Notes under the pieces: generated by a model | Databases searched by the model: none | What the model saw: only the letters and a program-made list of their open reading frames with translations | Told to the model about the DNA's origin: nothing | In this document: piece by piece, positions 1 to 6,998 of the stretch | Layout of the letters: each line of letters begins with the position of its first letter | How positions within the stretch are numbered: the first letter of the stretch is position 1 | Assembly: GCA_955652635.1 (NCBI GenBank) | Contig: CATPBN010000008.1 | Span: 1 to 10,117, forward strand | Direction of reading: 5' to 3' | Length of the DNA: 10,117 bases | Source of the DNA: an uncultured Gemmatimonadaceae bacterium | GTDB lineage: Bacteria; Gemmatimonadota; Gemmatimonadetes; Gemmatimonadales; Gemmatimonadaceae | Made by a program: the position numbers and the translations under genes

Positions 1-496
1 CTTCGGCGGCGAAGCTCAGGCCGCTATGACCGGCAGCTCGCGCCATCTGACTTCCGGCGAGCCCGAGCAGGACGAGCGCCGGATCGACGTCGCGGATAGC
101 CTGCACGATTGCAGCGGCCGCAGAAGAGTCCTTTGCCGCCCGATTGTACAGCGCGCCGTGCGGCTTCACATAGGAGAGCTTTGTATCCTCGTCGCTACAT
201 ATGTCCCGGAATGCGCGAAGCTGGTAGGAGACGTGAAAGCGGATCTCTTTTGGAGAGAGTCCAAGCTCTCTGCGGCCAAAGCCTGGTATGTCTGGGTACG
301 AGGGATGCGCGCCGATCGCGACGCCGCGCGATGCGGCAACTCTTACGGTGTCGCGCATTGTTGTCGCATCGCCAGCGTGGAATCCGCAGGCGATGTTGGC
401 GGAAGACACGAGCTCCAGCAATGCTTCGTCCTCCGACGAGCGGGAGTGCCCGAAGCCCTCACCCAGATCGGCGTTGAGATCGATGGTAGGGTGCAA
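1..496 (-). CDS. pxpA: 5-oxoprolinase subunit A (LamB/YcsF family), 3' end cut by the window
   Basis: PxpA is one of three subunits of the bacterial PxpABC 5-oxoprolinase, a cytoplasmic enzyme that opens the damaged metabolite 5-oxoproline to glutamate using ATP. I translated the minus strand by hand: 165 codons are visible of a family usually near 250 aa, so the C-terminal third lies beyond position 1. Family motifs are clear: DLNADLGEGFG (residues 6-16), SANIACGFHAGD (32-43), GAHPSYPD-PGFGRRELG (62-79) and YVKPHGALYN (109-118). The chosen start is TTG at 496, four bases after the TAG of the upstream 80-aa gene, because it gives the family's usual short N-terminus and no ATG or GTG lies in frame nearby. 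No strong ribosome site is visible, so translation is probably coupled to the upstream gene. The partner genes pxpB and pxpC are not in the window. The family call is secure; the start is fairly sure. Confidence 0.93.
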   Translation of the reverse strand, partial: MHPTIDLNADLGEGFGHSRSSEDEALLELVSSANIACGFHAGDATTMRDTVRVAASRGVAIGAHPSYPDIPGFGRRELGLSPKEIRFHVSYQLRAFRDICSDEDTKLSYVKPHGALYNRAAKDSSAAAAIVQAIRDVDPALVLLGLAGSQMARAAGHSGLSFAAE

Positions 497-500
497 GCAG

Positions 501-743
501 CTATTTCTTGCGGCTTTTTTTCTTCCCGCCGGCAACCGGCTTGGCTTCAACGACCTCCCATTCCTCCTCGTCGTCCTCGAATCCGCCGCGCGTCACTTTC
601 GGCAACAGCTTTTCGCGGACCACGACCGGTGTGAGCCAATAGGTGTAGCCATCATCCGCTTCGACGGGCAACCAGGCGAACTTGGTGCGCACGCGCTCGT
701 CCCCAATCTTTCCGCGCGGGTTTCGTCGGCTCTTCCATTTCAC
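501..743 (-). CDS. small charged protein of unknown function (80 aa)
   Basis: I do not recognise this protein. It starts with GTG at 743, ten bases after a good GGGAGG ribosome site and 19 bases after the stop of the zinc-protein gene. The N-terminus is basic (MKWKSRRNPRGK). A central stretch (residues 22-50) is rich in Trp, Tyr, Val and Leu and could form a small beta fold. It is followed by an acidic run (FEDDEEEWEVVE, 55-66) and a very basic tail (KKKSRKK, 74-80). There is no signal peptide or membrane segment, so it is probably cytoplasmic; the charged ends could suit nucleic-acid or ribosome contact, but that is inference. It ends four bases before pxpA and appears to be the third gene of the same transcript. 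The good ribosome site and tight packing favour a real gene over a chance frame. Confidence 0.72.
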   Translation of the reverse strand: MKWKSRRNPRGKIGDERVRTKFAWLPVEADDGYTYWLTPVVVREKLLPKVTRGGFEDDEEEWEVVEAKPVAGGKKKSRKK

Positions 744-762
744 AACGATATTGCCTCCCGTG

Positions 763-996
763 CTAGATGCGGTCTTCGAGTCCTTCGACGCCCGTCAAGG
801 TGGCGCAATTCGCGCAACAGTAGAAAGTGCCGCTGCTCTCGACTCCGTGGCCGATGATCTTACAGCCGCAGTGGGAGCATTTGGGCGCCAGCGCGTGTAT
901 CGCGCACTCGAACGAGTCGAAGGTGTGGGACTTTCCCTTCATCGTAACGCTGAACGATTTGTCATAGTCGTTTCCGCAGACCTCGCATTTCGCCAT
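763..996 (-). CDS. small cysteine-rich, probably zinc-binding protein (metallothionein-like, 77 aa)
   Basis: This protein belongs to a widespread but poorly studied group of small bacterial proteins that begin with CEVCGNDYD. Some databases label the group prokaryotic metallothionein-like, but I recall no experimental role. Nine cysteines are visible: C4-x-x-C7, C31 in FDSFEC, C40-x-x-C43-x-C45, and C60-C61-x-x-C64. Histidines at 24, 34, 42 and 50 could also bind metal, so one or two zinc sites are plausible. Conserved-looking stretches are HTFDSFECAIHALAP (24-38) and CKIIGHGVE (45-53). The start is ATG at 996, after a G-rich stretch that could serve as a ribosome site. It lies in the minus-strand cluster ahead of the 80-aa gene (19-base gap) and after the 59-aa gene (73-base gap). 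The group assignment is good; the function is unknown. Confidence 0.85.
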   Translation of the reverse strand: MAKCEVCGNDYDKSFSVTMKGKSHTFDSFECAIHALAPKCSHCGCKIIGHGVESSGTFYCCANCATLTGVEGLEDRI

Positions 997-1069
997 CGGC
1001 GCCCCCAGCCCCCTGGTCGTTGGTCGCAGCCCGAGGGTCTACGGCGAATCTAGTGCCGCAGCAGTCGGC

Positions 1070-1249
1070 TCATCGGAAGATTTTCCTCATTTTTGTGTCG
1101 GGGTCGCGGGCGAAGCGGAACGCGAACCAGGCGAGGTCGGTGACGAGCTGGTCGTACGTCTGGGGGTCCATCTTGTCCTCGACGATGCTCAAGCGACCCG
1201 CAATCTGTCCCTTGAGATGCTCGATCCATTCTTTGGTGAAGTCAGCCAT
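1070..1249 (-). CDS. small protein of unknown function (59 aa)
   Basis: This short minus-strand frame runs from ATG at 1249 to TGA at 1070. The predicted protein starts MADFTKEWIEHLKGQIAGRL and ends with a basic MRKIFR. It looks helical, with alternating charged and hydrophobic residues, an aromatic segment LAWFAFRFARD (39-49), and no signal peptide or full membrane segment. Codon use resembles the neighbouring genes, with mostly G or C in third positions. No strong ribosome site precedes the ATG, which weakens the call. It is the first gene of the minus-strand cluster that continues through the zinc protein, the 80-aa protein and pxpA. I do not recognise the family. It is real rather than random with moderate confidence, given the codon use and its place at the head of a gene run. 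Confidence 0.6.
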   Translation of the reverse strand: MADFTKEWIEHLKGQIAGRLSIVEDKMDPQTYDQLVTDLAWFAFRFARDPDTKMRKIFR

Positions 1250-1401
1250 GTGGGCGGCGCCTATTAGTGACAGGGGAAATTGATCGGGAGAAGACTGAGT
1301 GCGCCAGTTGTAATGTGGAAGAAAGGATCGCAGGCACTCAACTTGACTAAGAAGTAGTGCAGTCCGCGATTTCGCGGGCGCAACTTTCGAGGAGAGTAGT
1401 T

Positions 1402-1956
1402 ATGAAGTGTTCTTTCCGCCCAATCATTCTGCTGGCCGCCACCCTGTCGGCGATTCCACTTGGGGCTCAGTCGACGCGAGCAGACGAGCGCGCTGCCGCG
1501 GCTGCCAACTCTACCACACAGATGCCGGTCATCATACCCGCCGGAACCCCTCTGACCGTCGTAATCGATCAGGATCTCTCCAGCGCGTCCGTCAACCAGG
1601 GCGATTCGGTGGCGTTCCACCTGGCATCGGATTATTCGGAGTTCGGCCACGTTCTCATCAAAGAAGGAACGCCGGTGAAGGGCAACATCGCGCATGTCGC
1701 TCGCCGCGCGGCCGGCGGGAATCCTGGGGCGTTGACCGTAGAAGTCACCTCCGTTCGCGCCGTCGATGGGACGAGAATTCCCCTCCGCGGCAATACCAAA
1801 ACGGTCGGGAAGGGCCGGAAAAGCCAGGCTGCCGCGCTTGGCCTTCTAACCCTGGGAATCGGCGCAACCAAAAAGGGACTTTCCGCAAACATCTCGGCGG
1901 GAACCCAGTTTACCGTGTTCACAAACGTGAAGCGGACCATCGTAGTTCCAAGATAG
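1402..1956 (+). CDS. exported protein of unknown function (184 aa)
   Basis: The start is ATG at 1402, preceded by GAGGAGAG with about seven bases of spacing, a strong ribosome site that decides against the longer in-frame start at 1357. Residues 1-22 form a signal peptide: basic MKCSFR, hydrophobic core, then a likely cut after LGA. The mature part opens with an Ala-rich linker, then IPAGTPLTVVIDQDLSS (45-61), GDSVAFHLASD (67-77), VLIKEGTPVKGNI (84-96) and LTVEVTSVRAVDGTRIPL (111-128). It is followed by a Gly-rich hydrophobic stretch (143-159) and a second aGT-type strand (ISAGTQFTVFTN, 164-175). The repeated 'aGT' beta pattern recalls a family of secreted proteins common in Acidobacteriota-like phyla, but I know of no assigned function. 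Expected location is periplasm or outer face. It faces away from the pxpA cluster and precedes the M48 gene by 160 bases. Confidence 0.85.
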   Translation: MKCSFRPIILLAATLSAIPLGAQSTRADERAAAAANSTTQMPVIIPAGTPLTVVIDQDLSSASVNQGDSVAFHLASDYSEFGHVLIKEGTPVKGNIAHVARRAAGGNPGALTVEVTSVRAVDGTRIPLRGNTKTVGKGRKSQAAALGLLTLGIGATKKGLSANISAGTQFTVFTNVKRTIVVPR

Positions 1957-1972
1957 ATAGCTGAATTGGGTG

Positions 1973-1993
1973 GGCACGAGGCAATCTCGTGCC
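1973..1993 (+). terminator. hairpin after the 184-aa gene, possible terminator
   Basis: A perfect 8-bp stem, GGCACGAG and CTCGTGCC, encloses a 5-base loop (GCAAT) 16 bases after the stop of the exported-protein gene. No run of T follows it, so it is not a classic factor-independent terminator. It may end or attenuate the transcript, or protect the 3' end of the message. Position and perfect pairing support a role; the type is uncertain. Confidence 0.4.
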
Positions 1994-2116
1994 TGCCATT
2001 CCCGCACGTTCGTGTTGGTTTGCGACCCCACGCGTTCATTGGTCTGCTTCCTGCCATTCTGTACCGCCGCGGCCCGGCACGACCGGCAACGAACACAATT
2101 CTTGAGGGCTCAGTCG

Positions 2117-2926
2117 ATGCGGAATCTGTCAATCACAATCGGCGCAATCGCGCTACTCGCCGGGTGTGGAGTATCCACGCAACAGGAAGTGCAGATGGGG
2201 CAGCAGGAGGCGGCGCAGGTGAGTGCCCAGCTTCCGATGGTGCAGGACGCGGTGATCGAGAACTATGTGAACGCGCTCGGTCAGCGGATCGCGAGCAGGA
2301 CGTCGCGGGCGGATCTGCAGTGGCAGTTCCAGGTCGTGAATTCGGACATGGTCAACGCCTTCGCGCTCCCCGGTGGCTTCATCTACATCAATCGCGGCGT
2401 GCTTGAGCGGGCCAGCAACATGTCGGAGGTCGCAGGCGTGGTCGGCCACGAGATCGAGCACGTGGTCAGACGCCATTCCGTGAAGCAGATGGAGAACGCC
2501 CAAGGCGCAAACGTTGGAGTTGGGATACTCTGCGCGCTCACTGGAGTGTGCCAAAACGGTGCCGCGCAGGCGGCGATCAACATTGGCGGCACTGCGGTCT
2601 TTGCGAAATTCAGCCGTACTGATGAAGTCCAGGCTGATGAAGGCGGCTTCAGAAACGTGATGGCTGCCGGAATCAGTCCCCGCGGAATGTACACCTTCTT
2701 CCAGAAGCTTCTGGCGGAGGAGCAGGCCTCGGGCGGTGGGGGTGCCACGGCTGGGTGGTTCGCGGACCACCCGGGCACGCAGGACCGTCTTGCCGACATC
2801 CAGCAGATGCTGAGTCAGGTTCCGGCGTCTCAGCTCAATAGCTTGCAATCCAACGATTCTGGATTTGCCACGATGAAGGCGAGATTGGCGCGGCTCGGAC
2901 CCGCACCTCGAATCCCGGGTCAGTAG
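2117..2926 (+). CDS. M48 family metalloprotease, lipoprotein (BepA/LoiP/Oma1-like)
   Basis: This is a zinc endopeptidase of family M48, anchored to the envelope, where relatives such as BepA and LoiP degrade misfolded or misassembled outer-membrane proteins. The start is ATG at 2117 after TTGAGGG; an in-frame start at 1970 would add 49 residues that do not look like M48 protein and would bury the signal. Residues 1-16 are a lipoprotein signal with lipobox LLAGC, the lipidated cysteine being C17. The catalytic motif HEIEH lies at 111-115, with zinc ligands H111 and H115, general base E112, and the third ligand probably E170 in SRTDEVQAD (166-174). The flanking GGFIYINRGVL (86-96) and DHPGTQDRL (217-225) are typical of the family. 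At 269 aa it has a single catalytic domain and no TPR extension like BepA. An Ala/Gly-rich segment between 125 and 160 may lie near the membrane. Confidence 0.95.
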   Translation: MRNLSITIGAIALLAGCGVSTQQEVQMGQQEAAQVSAQLPMVQDAVIENYVNALGQRIASRTSRADLQWQFQVVNSDMVNAFALPGGFIYINRGVLERASNMSEVAGVVGHEIEHVVRRHSVKQMENAQGANVGVGILCALTGVCQNGAAQAAINIGGTAVFAKFSRTDEVQADEGGFRNVMAAGISPRGMYTFFQKLLAEEQASGGGGATAGWFADHPGTQDRLADIQQMLSQVPASQLNSLQSNDSGFATMKARLARLGPAPRIPGQ

Positions 2927-2958
2927 TCTCTCGGCGTCTCGATCATGGTGCGCGGCAG

Positions 2959-3057
2959 GCATCCACAGAACTGAAGCAAGAAGCTGGCAGCAACAACGCT
3001 CAAGCTTCGAGCTTCAGCTTACGGGCCCATTGCCCCCTGCTTCAGTTCTGTGGATGC
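2959..3057. repeat. 99-bp hairpin element with a 20-bp perfect inverted repeat
   Basis: The arms at 2959-2978 and 3038-3057 are exact reverse complements over 20 bp, starting GCATCCACAG on the left and ending CTGTGGATGC on the right. The 59-nt loop holds smaller pairings: AAGCTG (2981-2986) with CAGCTT (3015-3020), and AAGCT-TCG-AGCTT (3002-3014). AGCTTC also recurs three times in near tandem. The element sits between the end of the M48 gene and the end of tRNA-Ser, so it could fold in transcripts from either side and act as a bidirectional stop or 3'-end stabiliser. No T-run flanks it on either strand. A REP-like or miniature inverted-repeat element is an equally good reading, testable by copy number in the genome. 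Confidence 0.75.
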
Positions 3058-3094
3058 TCGACCCGTGTCGCGATCCAGACGCCGAAGTGTGAGA

Positions 3095-3177
3095 CGGAGG
3101 GTGAGGGATTCGAACCCCCAAGCCCTTGCGGGCGCCAGTTTTCAAGACTGGTGCAATAGCCGTTCTGCCAACCCTCC
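3095..3177 (-). tRNA. tRNA-Ser(UGA)
   Basis: The minus strand folds as a class II tRNA. The seven-base acceptor stem is GGAGGGT (3177-3171) paired with ACCCTCC (3102-3096). The anticodon arm is CCAGT-CTTGAAA-ACTGG, with anticodon TGA. A long variable arm (CGCCCGCAAGGGC) is typical of tRNA-Ser, and the T arm is GGGGG-TTCGAAT-CCCTC. The discriminator base is G, as expected for serine tRNAs. The 3' CCA is not encoded and must be added after transcription. It lies 42 bases after the stop of the DUF2723 gene on the same strand, so it may be processed from the long operon transcript or have its own promoter in that short gap. It reads UCA and related serine codons. Confidence 0.95.
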
Positions 3178-3219
3178 TGCACTCTCAAGATAAGAGCGGC
3201 CAACTACAGCGGCAACGCG

Positions 3220-5463
3220 CTACCTCGAGCTACCTCCAACCAGATCGTCGAGCTGTGTCGCGCGCGCGATCCGTACCGTTTGCGCGCGGATCCTGGCTGC
3301 CTCCTGCTTCACTCCCAACTGGTCCAGCGTAGCACCGAGCTCCAGTCCCGTTCGCACGTAGAGATAGGGGATGCCGACCGAGGGTCGATCGACCCACATA
3401 TCCCGCTTTGCTAATGACGCGGGAGCCTTGAAGACCGTTTCCCACAATACTCGCGTCGTCGCAGCATCGAACCATTCGCCGCCGATGGATACGATTCCGC
3501 TTCCTGGCTTCGGGATTTGCGGCACGAGCTTTCGCGCGAGGCCAACCGTCAGCGTGTACGATGCAAATCCCGTCTCCTCGGCGTATCCGCCCGACGTGCG
3601 GCTGAAAAAAAACGGGCGCTCCGGATAGCCGTCGCGGATCATGTATAGCACGAAAAGGTCGGCGCGCTCGAGGCCGGAGTAATCCCCGAGCGATTTGGCG
3701 TTGATCGTGGCAACAATGTCAGTGCCTTCCTTACGAAAGGTCTGCGGCGCACTGAGCTCGATCACCGGCGGCACCGCGTTAGCCTGATCCATCGTCAACC
3801 TGAGCGGCGGACCACTTGGCTTCTTCCACACCTTGCCTCGATAGATCGCCGGCCCGCGCAGCGAATCGTATTCATAGATGGGACGTCGCAACAACTGGCG
3901 GGTGTACCAGTCGGTATTGAGCAGTGAAAGACACGCGATTATCACGTCGCGTCGAATCCCCTCGACTTCCTGCGCGTACCAGAGCGGAAACGTGTCGTTG
4001 TCGCCGGATGTGATCAGAATTCCGTACGGCTCGACGGAATTGAGGAGGTCAGCCGCGAAATCAGCCGTGTCAGTCTGTCCAGCACGCGACGCTGATTGCC
4101 AGTTGGCGAAAAGAGGTACGAAGGCAACCGCGAGAATTGGTGTCGCGAGCAGCCAGCTGCGGGGTCGCGGAAGGTCCAGGCTCTCGTTGCCTACCGGAAG
4201 CCTCTCAGATCCGATGAGCGCTGCAATCGTCTCCCACACGTATACGAGCCCGAGCGCACCCCAGACGCTCCACCCGGAAAAGCTCCACAAGTAGAAGTAG
4301 TCGCGGTCGCGGACTTCGCGCGCGACGGTATCTCCCAGCTCCGGTGACTGCGACGAGCCGTACTTGAAGTTCATGTAGTAGATCAACGCGAGCGTCATCG
4401 TCAGCATCAACGGACCGAAGTACGAGAACGAACTCCTGTCCCGCTTCCAGTGGACGAAGCCTCCCAATCCACCGAGAAGAAGAAAAAGCGTCGCCAGCAT
4501 TCTCTGAAATGGTTGGTGGGTGCTGAACGGATCACGCAGCCACTGCCATTTGAAGTACAGCCACCACATCTCGACTTGCGCAACGAACGGCGCTTGTCTG
4601 TCGCTGAGGGCGGGCTTGCTGTACTGGCCGCGGTTGAAGTTGTACATGAAGCGATCGTAGGTCGCCCTGCTGAATGTGCAGCTGGCGCCGATGGTCGTAG
4701 CGCAACCCGTCGGCTCTCCTTCGTTGATGCCGGGGAAGTGCGCGGCACGGAGGGGCTGCGTGAGGAATGGCGTCATGCCGAGTGCAAGCGCGCCGGCGAT
4801 GGCGAGCAGAAGCTTCCAGCGCACGAGAGTGCGCGGGCGCCGGATGATCACGCCCGCGGCTACCGCGGGCAGCGCGAGAAACCCGGCCATGTGAATCGCA
4901 TAACCCAGCCCGCTCAGATAGGCCACGAGCACCAGCAGTCCGTCCGCCTTGGACCCGTCCGGTTCGTCACACCAGCGAACGATCAGCCATGACACCAGCG
5001 CGAGCCCGAGCAGCGACACCGTATAGACTTTCTCGTTTACGACGGATTGTGACCACACCGTAAACGCAGTCGCTCCAATCAGCGCCGCCAGCGAACCGCC
5101 GACGACTCTCTGCCACCGCTCGGCGAGCCATCCAACGAGCACCCGCTCCGTGATGAGAAACCACATTCCGGCGGCGCCCGCGCTGCAAAGTGCGGCGAGG
5201 ATGTTGACGCGCATCGCGACGTTCGGCGCGATCGGCAGCATCGCGACGAAGCGTCCGAGGATGACGAAGAAGGGATTCCCGGGCGGGTGGGGAAGCCCGA
5301 GGTCGAACGCCGCGGCGATGTACTCGCTGGTATCCCACATCGCGGTGGATGGAGCCAGCGTGACGAGATAGAGCAGGAACACGAGCGTCGACGTTATCGC
5401 GGCGGCGACATACGATGGGCGGTAGTCGAGCTCCTCGCCCGTGCTTTGCGAGCTGGCCGTCAT
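3220..5463 (-). CDS. DUF2723 family membrane protein (GT-C type, GT117-like glycosyltransferase candidate)
   Basis: This 747-aa protein has about ten to twelve membrane segments in its first 450 residues and a large soluble C-terminal part. Residues 41-64 (AMWDTSEYIAAAF, then LPHPPGNP) match the N-terminal DUF2723 signature; the acidic pair D44/E47 occupies the first outside loop, where GT-C enzymes keep catalytic acids. Further signatures are WSQSVVNEKVY (137-147), RDRDYFYLWSF (385-395) and GILITSGDNDTFPLWYAQEVEGIR (481-504). The eukaryotic relative TMEM260 is a protein O-mannosyltransferase and defines CAZy GT117. A bacterial envelope sugar transferase using a lipid-linked donor is therefore likely but unproven here. 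The start is ATG at 5463, a single base after the purH stop, so expression is probably coupled to purH. The length is full for the single-chain form, and no frame damage is visible. Confidence 0.92.
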   Translation of the reverse strand: MTASSQSTGEELDYRPSYVAAAITSTLVFLLYLVTLAPSTAMWDTSEYIAAAFDLGLPHPPGNPFFVILGRFVAMLPIAPNVAMRVNILAALCSAGAAGMWFLITERVLVGWLAERWQRVVGGSLAALIGATAFTVWSQSVVNEKVYTVSLLGLALVSWLIVRWCDEPDGSKADGLLVLVAYLSGLGYAIHMAGFLALPAVAAGVIIRRPRTLVRWKLLLAIAGALALGMTPFLTQPLRAAHFPGINEGEPTGCATTIGASCTFSRATYDRFMYNFNRGQYSKPALSDRQAPFVAQVEMWWLYFKWQWLRDPFSTHQPFQRMLATLFLLLGGLGGFVHWKRDRSSFSYFGPLMLTMTLALIYYMNFKYGSSQSPELGDTVAREVRDRDYFYLWSFSGWSVWGALGLVYVWETIAALIGSERLPVGNESLDLPRPRSWLLATPILAVAFVPLFANWQSASRAGQTDTADFAADLLNSVEPYGILITSGDNDTFPLWYAQEVEGIRRDVIIACLSLLNTDWYTRQLLRRPIYEYDSLRGPAIYRGKVWKKPSGPPLRLTMDQANAVPPVIELSAPQTFRKEGTDIVATINAKSLGDYSGLERADLFVLYMIRDGYPERPFFFSRTSGGYAEETGFASYTLTVGLARKLVPQIPKPGSGIVSIGGEWFDAATTRVLWETVFKAPASLAKRDMWVDRPSVGIPYLYVRTGLELGATLDQLGVKQEAARIRAQTVRIARATQLDDLVGGSSR

Positions 5464-5464
5464 C

Positions 5465-6997
5465 CTAGTGCCTGAACTGGCGCATGCCGGTAAAGATCAT
5501 CGCGATGTTGAACTCGTTTCCTGCCCGGATGACTTCTTCGTCGCGCACCGAGCCGCCTGGCTGCACTATCGCGCTGACACCGGCTTCCGCAGCCTGCTCG
5601 ACGCCATCGCGGAAGGGGAAGAATGCATCCGACCCCATCACCGAGCCGCTGGTATCGTGACCAGCGAGCCGCGCCTTGTGGACAGAGAGAAAAGCGGCGT
5701 CGACGCGGGACATCTGACCTGCGCCGATGCCGATTGTCGCGCCGTCCCGCGCGAGGACGATGGCGTTTGACTTGACGCTCCCGACTGCGCGCCAGGCGAA
5801 TCGAAGGTCAGTCAGCTCGGCGTCCGTCGGCTGACGCTTGGTCACCACTCTCCAGTCTTCTTTTGCCCCGTCGCGTGCTATGCGTTCCTGCGCGAGAAAG
5901 CCGCCGCGAACCCGCTTGTAGTCGAGTGCCTCGTCGCGCCAACGCGCCTGACCTTCCAGCACTCGGAGATTCTTCTTGCGGCCCAGGATTTCGAGAGCTC
6001 CATCGCTGAACTTCGGGGCGACGATGCACTCGACGAAGAGACTGGAAATGGCCTCCGCCGTCTCATCGTCGACCGGGACCGTGAACGAGATCACTGAGCC
6101 GAATGCGGAAACCGGGTCGCACTCGAGAGCTTTCTTGTATGCATCGAGGGCGTTTGGGCCGGTCGCCAGCCCGCACGGAGTGGTGTGCTTGACGATCGCG
6201 CAACACGTTTCGCCCTGGAACGGATCGGTGGCGAACAGCGCACCTTCAAGATCGAGGAGATTGTTGAAGGAAAGTTCCTTTCCGCCTTTTTTCTCCAGGC
6301 CGGCGATCCCGTCGTTGTGGTGTTCGACGTAAAACGCTGCCCGCTGGCCCGGGTTCTCTCCGTATCTGAGCGTCGACTCGCGCTCCAACGGAATGGAGAT
6401 GCTGTCGGGAAACGTCTCCGATCTCTCGCGGGCGAACCAGTGCGCGATCGCGGCGTCGTACGCGGCGGTCCGCTCAAAGACTTTCTCAGCGAGCACGCGA
6501 CGCAGATCCAAATCGTCGTCCTTGGCCTCGAGGGAGGCGAGAACCCGCCCATAATCCGCGGGATCAACGATGACCGTCACTGAAGCGAAATTCTTGGCCG
6601 CCGATCGAAGCATGGAAGGCCCACCGATATCGATTTGCTCGATGACTTCCTCGGGCTTGGCACCCCCACGCGATGCAGTTGCCTCAAATGGATACAGGTT
6701 TACGGCGACGAGATCTATCGGAGCGATGCCATGCTCGGCGAGCGCTTTGATGTGCTCGGCCGAATCGCGTCTCGCGAGAAGCCCGCCATGAATGGCCGGG
6801 TGAAGCGTCTTCACCCTCCCGTCGAGCATCTCGGGAAAATGCGTGACATCGCTCACATCGCGAACATTTACGACGGCTGTCCGCAGCGCCTTCGCTGTGC
6901 CTCCGGTCGACATCAGATCCCAACCGAGCTTGGCAAGCGCGCTCGCGAAGTCGATGAGGCCGGTCTTGTCTGAAACAGAGAGCAGGGCAGTGGGCAT
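5465..6997 (-). CDS. purH: bifunctional AICAR formyltransferase / IMP cyclohydrolase
   Basis: PurH performs the last two steps of purine synthesis: it formylates AICAR with 10-formyl-tetrahydrofolate, then closes the ring to IMP. The 510-aa length is standard. The N-terminal MGS-like cyclohydrolase domain (about 1-145) shows STGGTAK (30-36) and GRVKTLHPAIHGGLLARR (60-77). The transformylase domain shows LRYGENPGQ (210-218), the catalytic pair K270-H271 in KHTTPCGLA, SAFGSVISF (297-305), VKSNAIVLA (408-416), GIGAGQMSRVD (423-433), SDAFFPF (456-462), QPGGSVRDEE (479-488) and the end FTGMRQFRH. Gly217 stands where the consensus as I know it has His (GENPHQ). The start is ATG at 6997, one base after the purN stop. 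The downstream DUF2723 gene starts one base after this stop. The two purine genes are evidently co-expressed. The identification is certain. Confidence 0.98.
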   Translation of the reverse strand: MPTALLSVSDKTGLIDFASALAKLGWDLMSTGGTAKALRTAVVNVRDVSDVTHFPEMLDGRVKTLHPAIHGGLLARRDSAEHIKALAEHGIAPIDLVAVNLYPFEATASRGGAKPEEVIEQIDIGGPSMLRSAAKNFASVTVIVDPADYGRVLASLEAKDDDLDLRRVLAEKVFERTAAYDAAIAHWFARERSETFPDSISIPLERESTLRYGENPGQRAAFYVEHHNDGIAGLEKKGGKELSFNNLLDLEGALFATDPFQGETCCAIVKHTTPCGLATGPNALDAYKKALECDPVSAFGSVISFTVPVDDETAEAISSLFVECIVAPKFSDGALEILGRKKNLRVLEGQARWRDEALDYKRVRGGFLAQERIARDGAKEDWRVVTKRQPTDAELTDLRFAWRAVGSVKSNAIVLARDGATIGIGAGQMSRVDAAFLSVHKARLAGHDTSGSVMGSDAFFPFRDGVEQAAEAGVSAIVQPGGSVRDEEVIRAGNEFNIAMIFTGMRQFRH

Positions 6998-6998
6998 A

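Noticed and set aside
26..634. Long plus-strand open frame at the left end
   Set aside because: It lies opposite pxpA and the 80-aa gene; the peptide is Arg/Cys-rich and lacks any domain, as expected for a shadow frame in GC-rich DNA.
1343..1371. TTGACT (1343-1348) as a -35 box for the exported-protein gene
   Set aside because: No -10 like TATAAT follows at 16-19 bases; the best candidate, GCGATT, is too poor to call a promoter.
1364..1377. Short palindrome CCGCGA-TT-TCGCGG upstream of the 1402 start, as an operator
   Set aside because: Six-base GC-only arms arise easily by chance at this base composition, and no regulator gene is nearby.
1970..2116. 49-residue N-terminal extension of the M48 protein
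   Set aside because: It would place the lipoprotein signal inside the protein and spans the hairpin at 1973-1993; ATG 2117 has a ribosome site and a proper lipobox.
2153..2962. Long open frame on the minus strand across the M48 gene
   Set aside because: It is an antisense shadow of a clear metalloprotease gene; the peptide is His/Arg-rich and resembles no protein.
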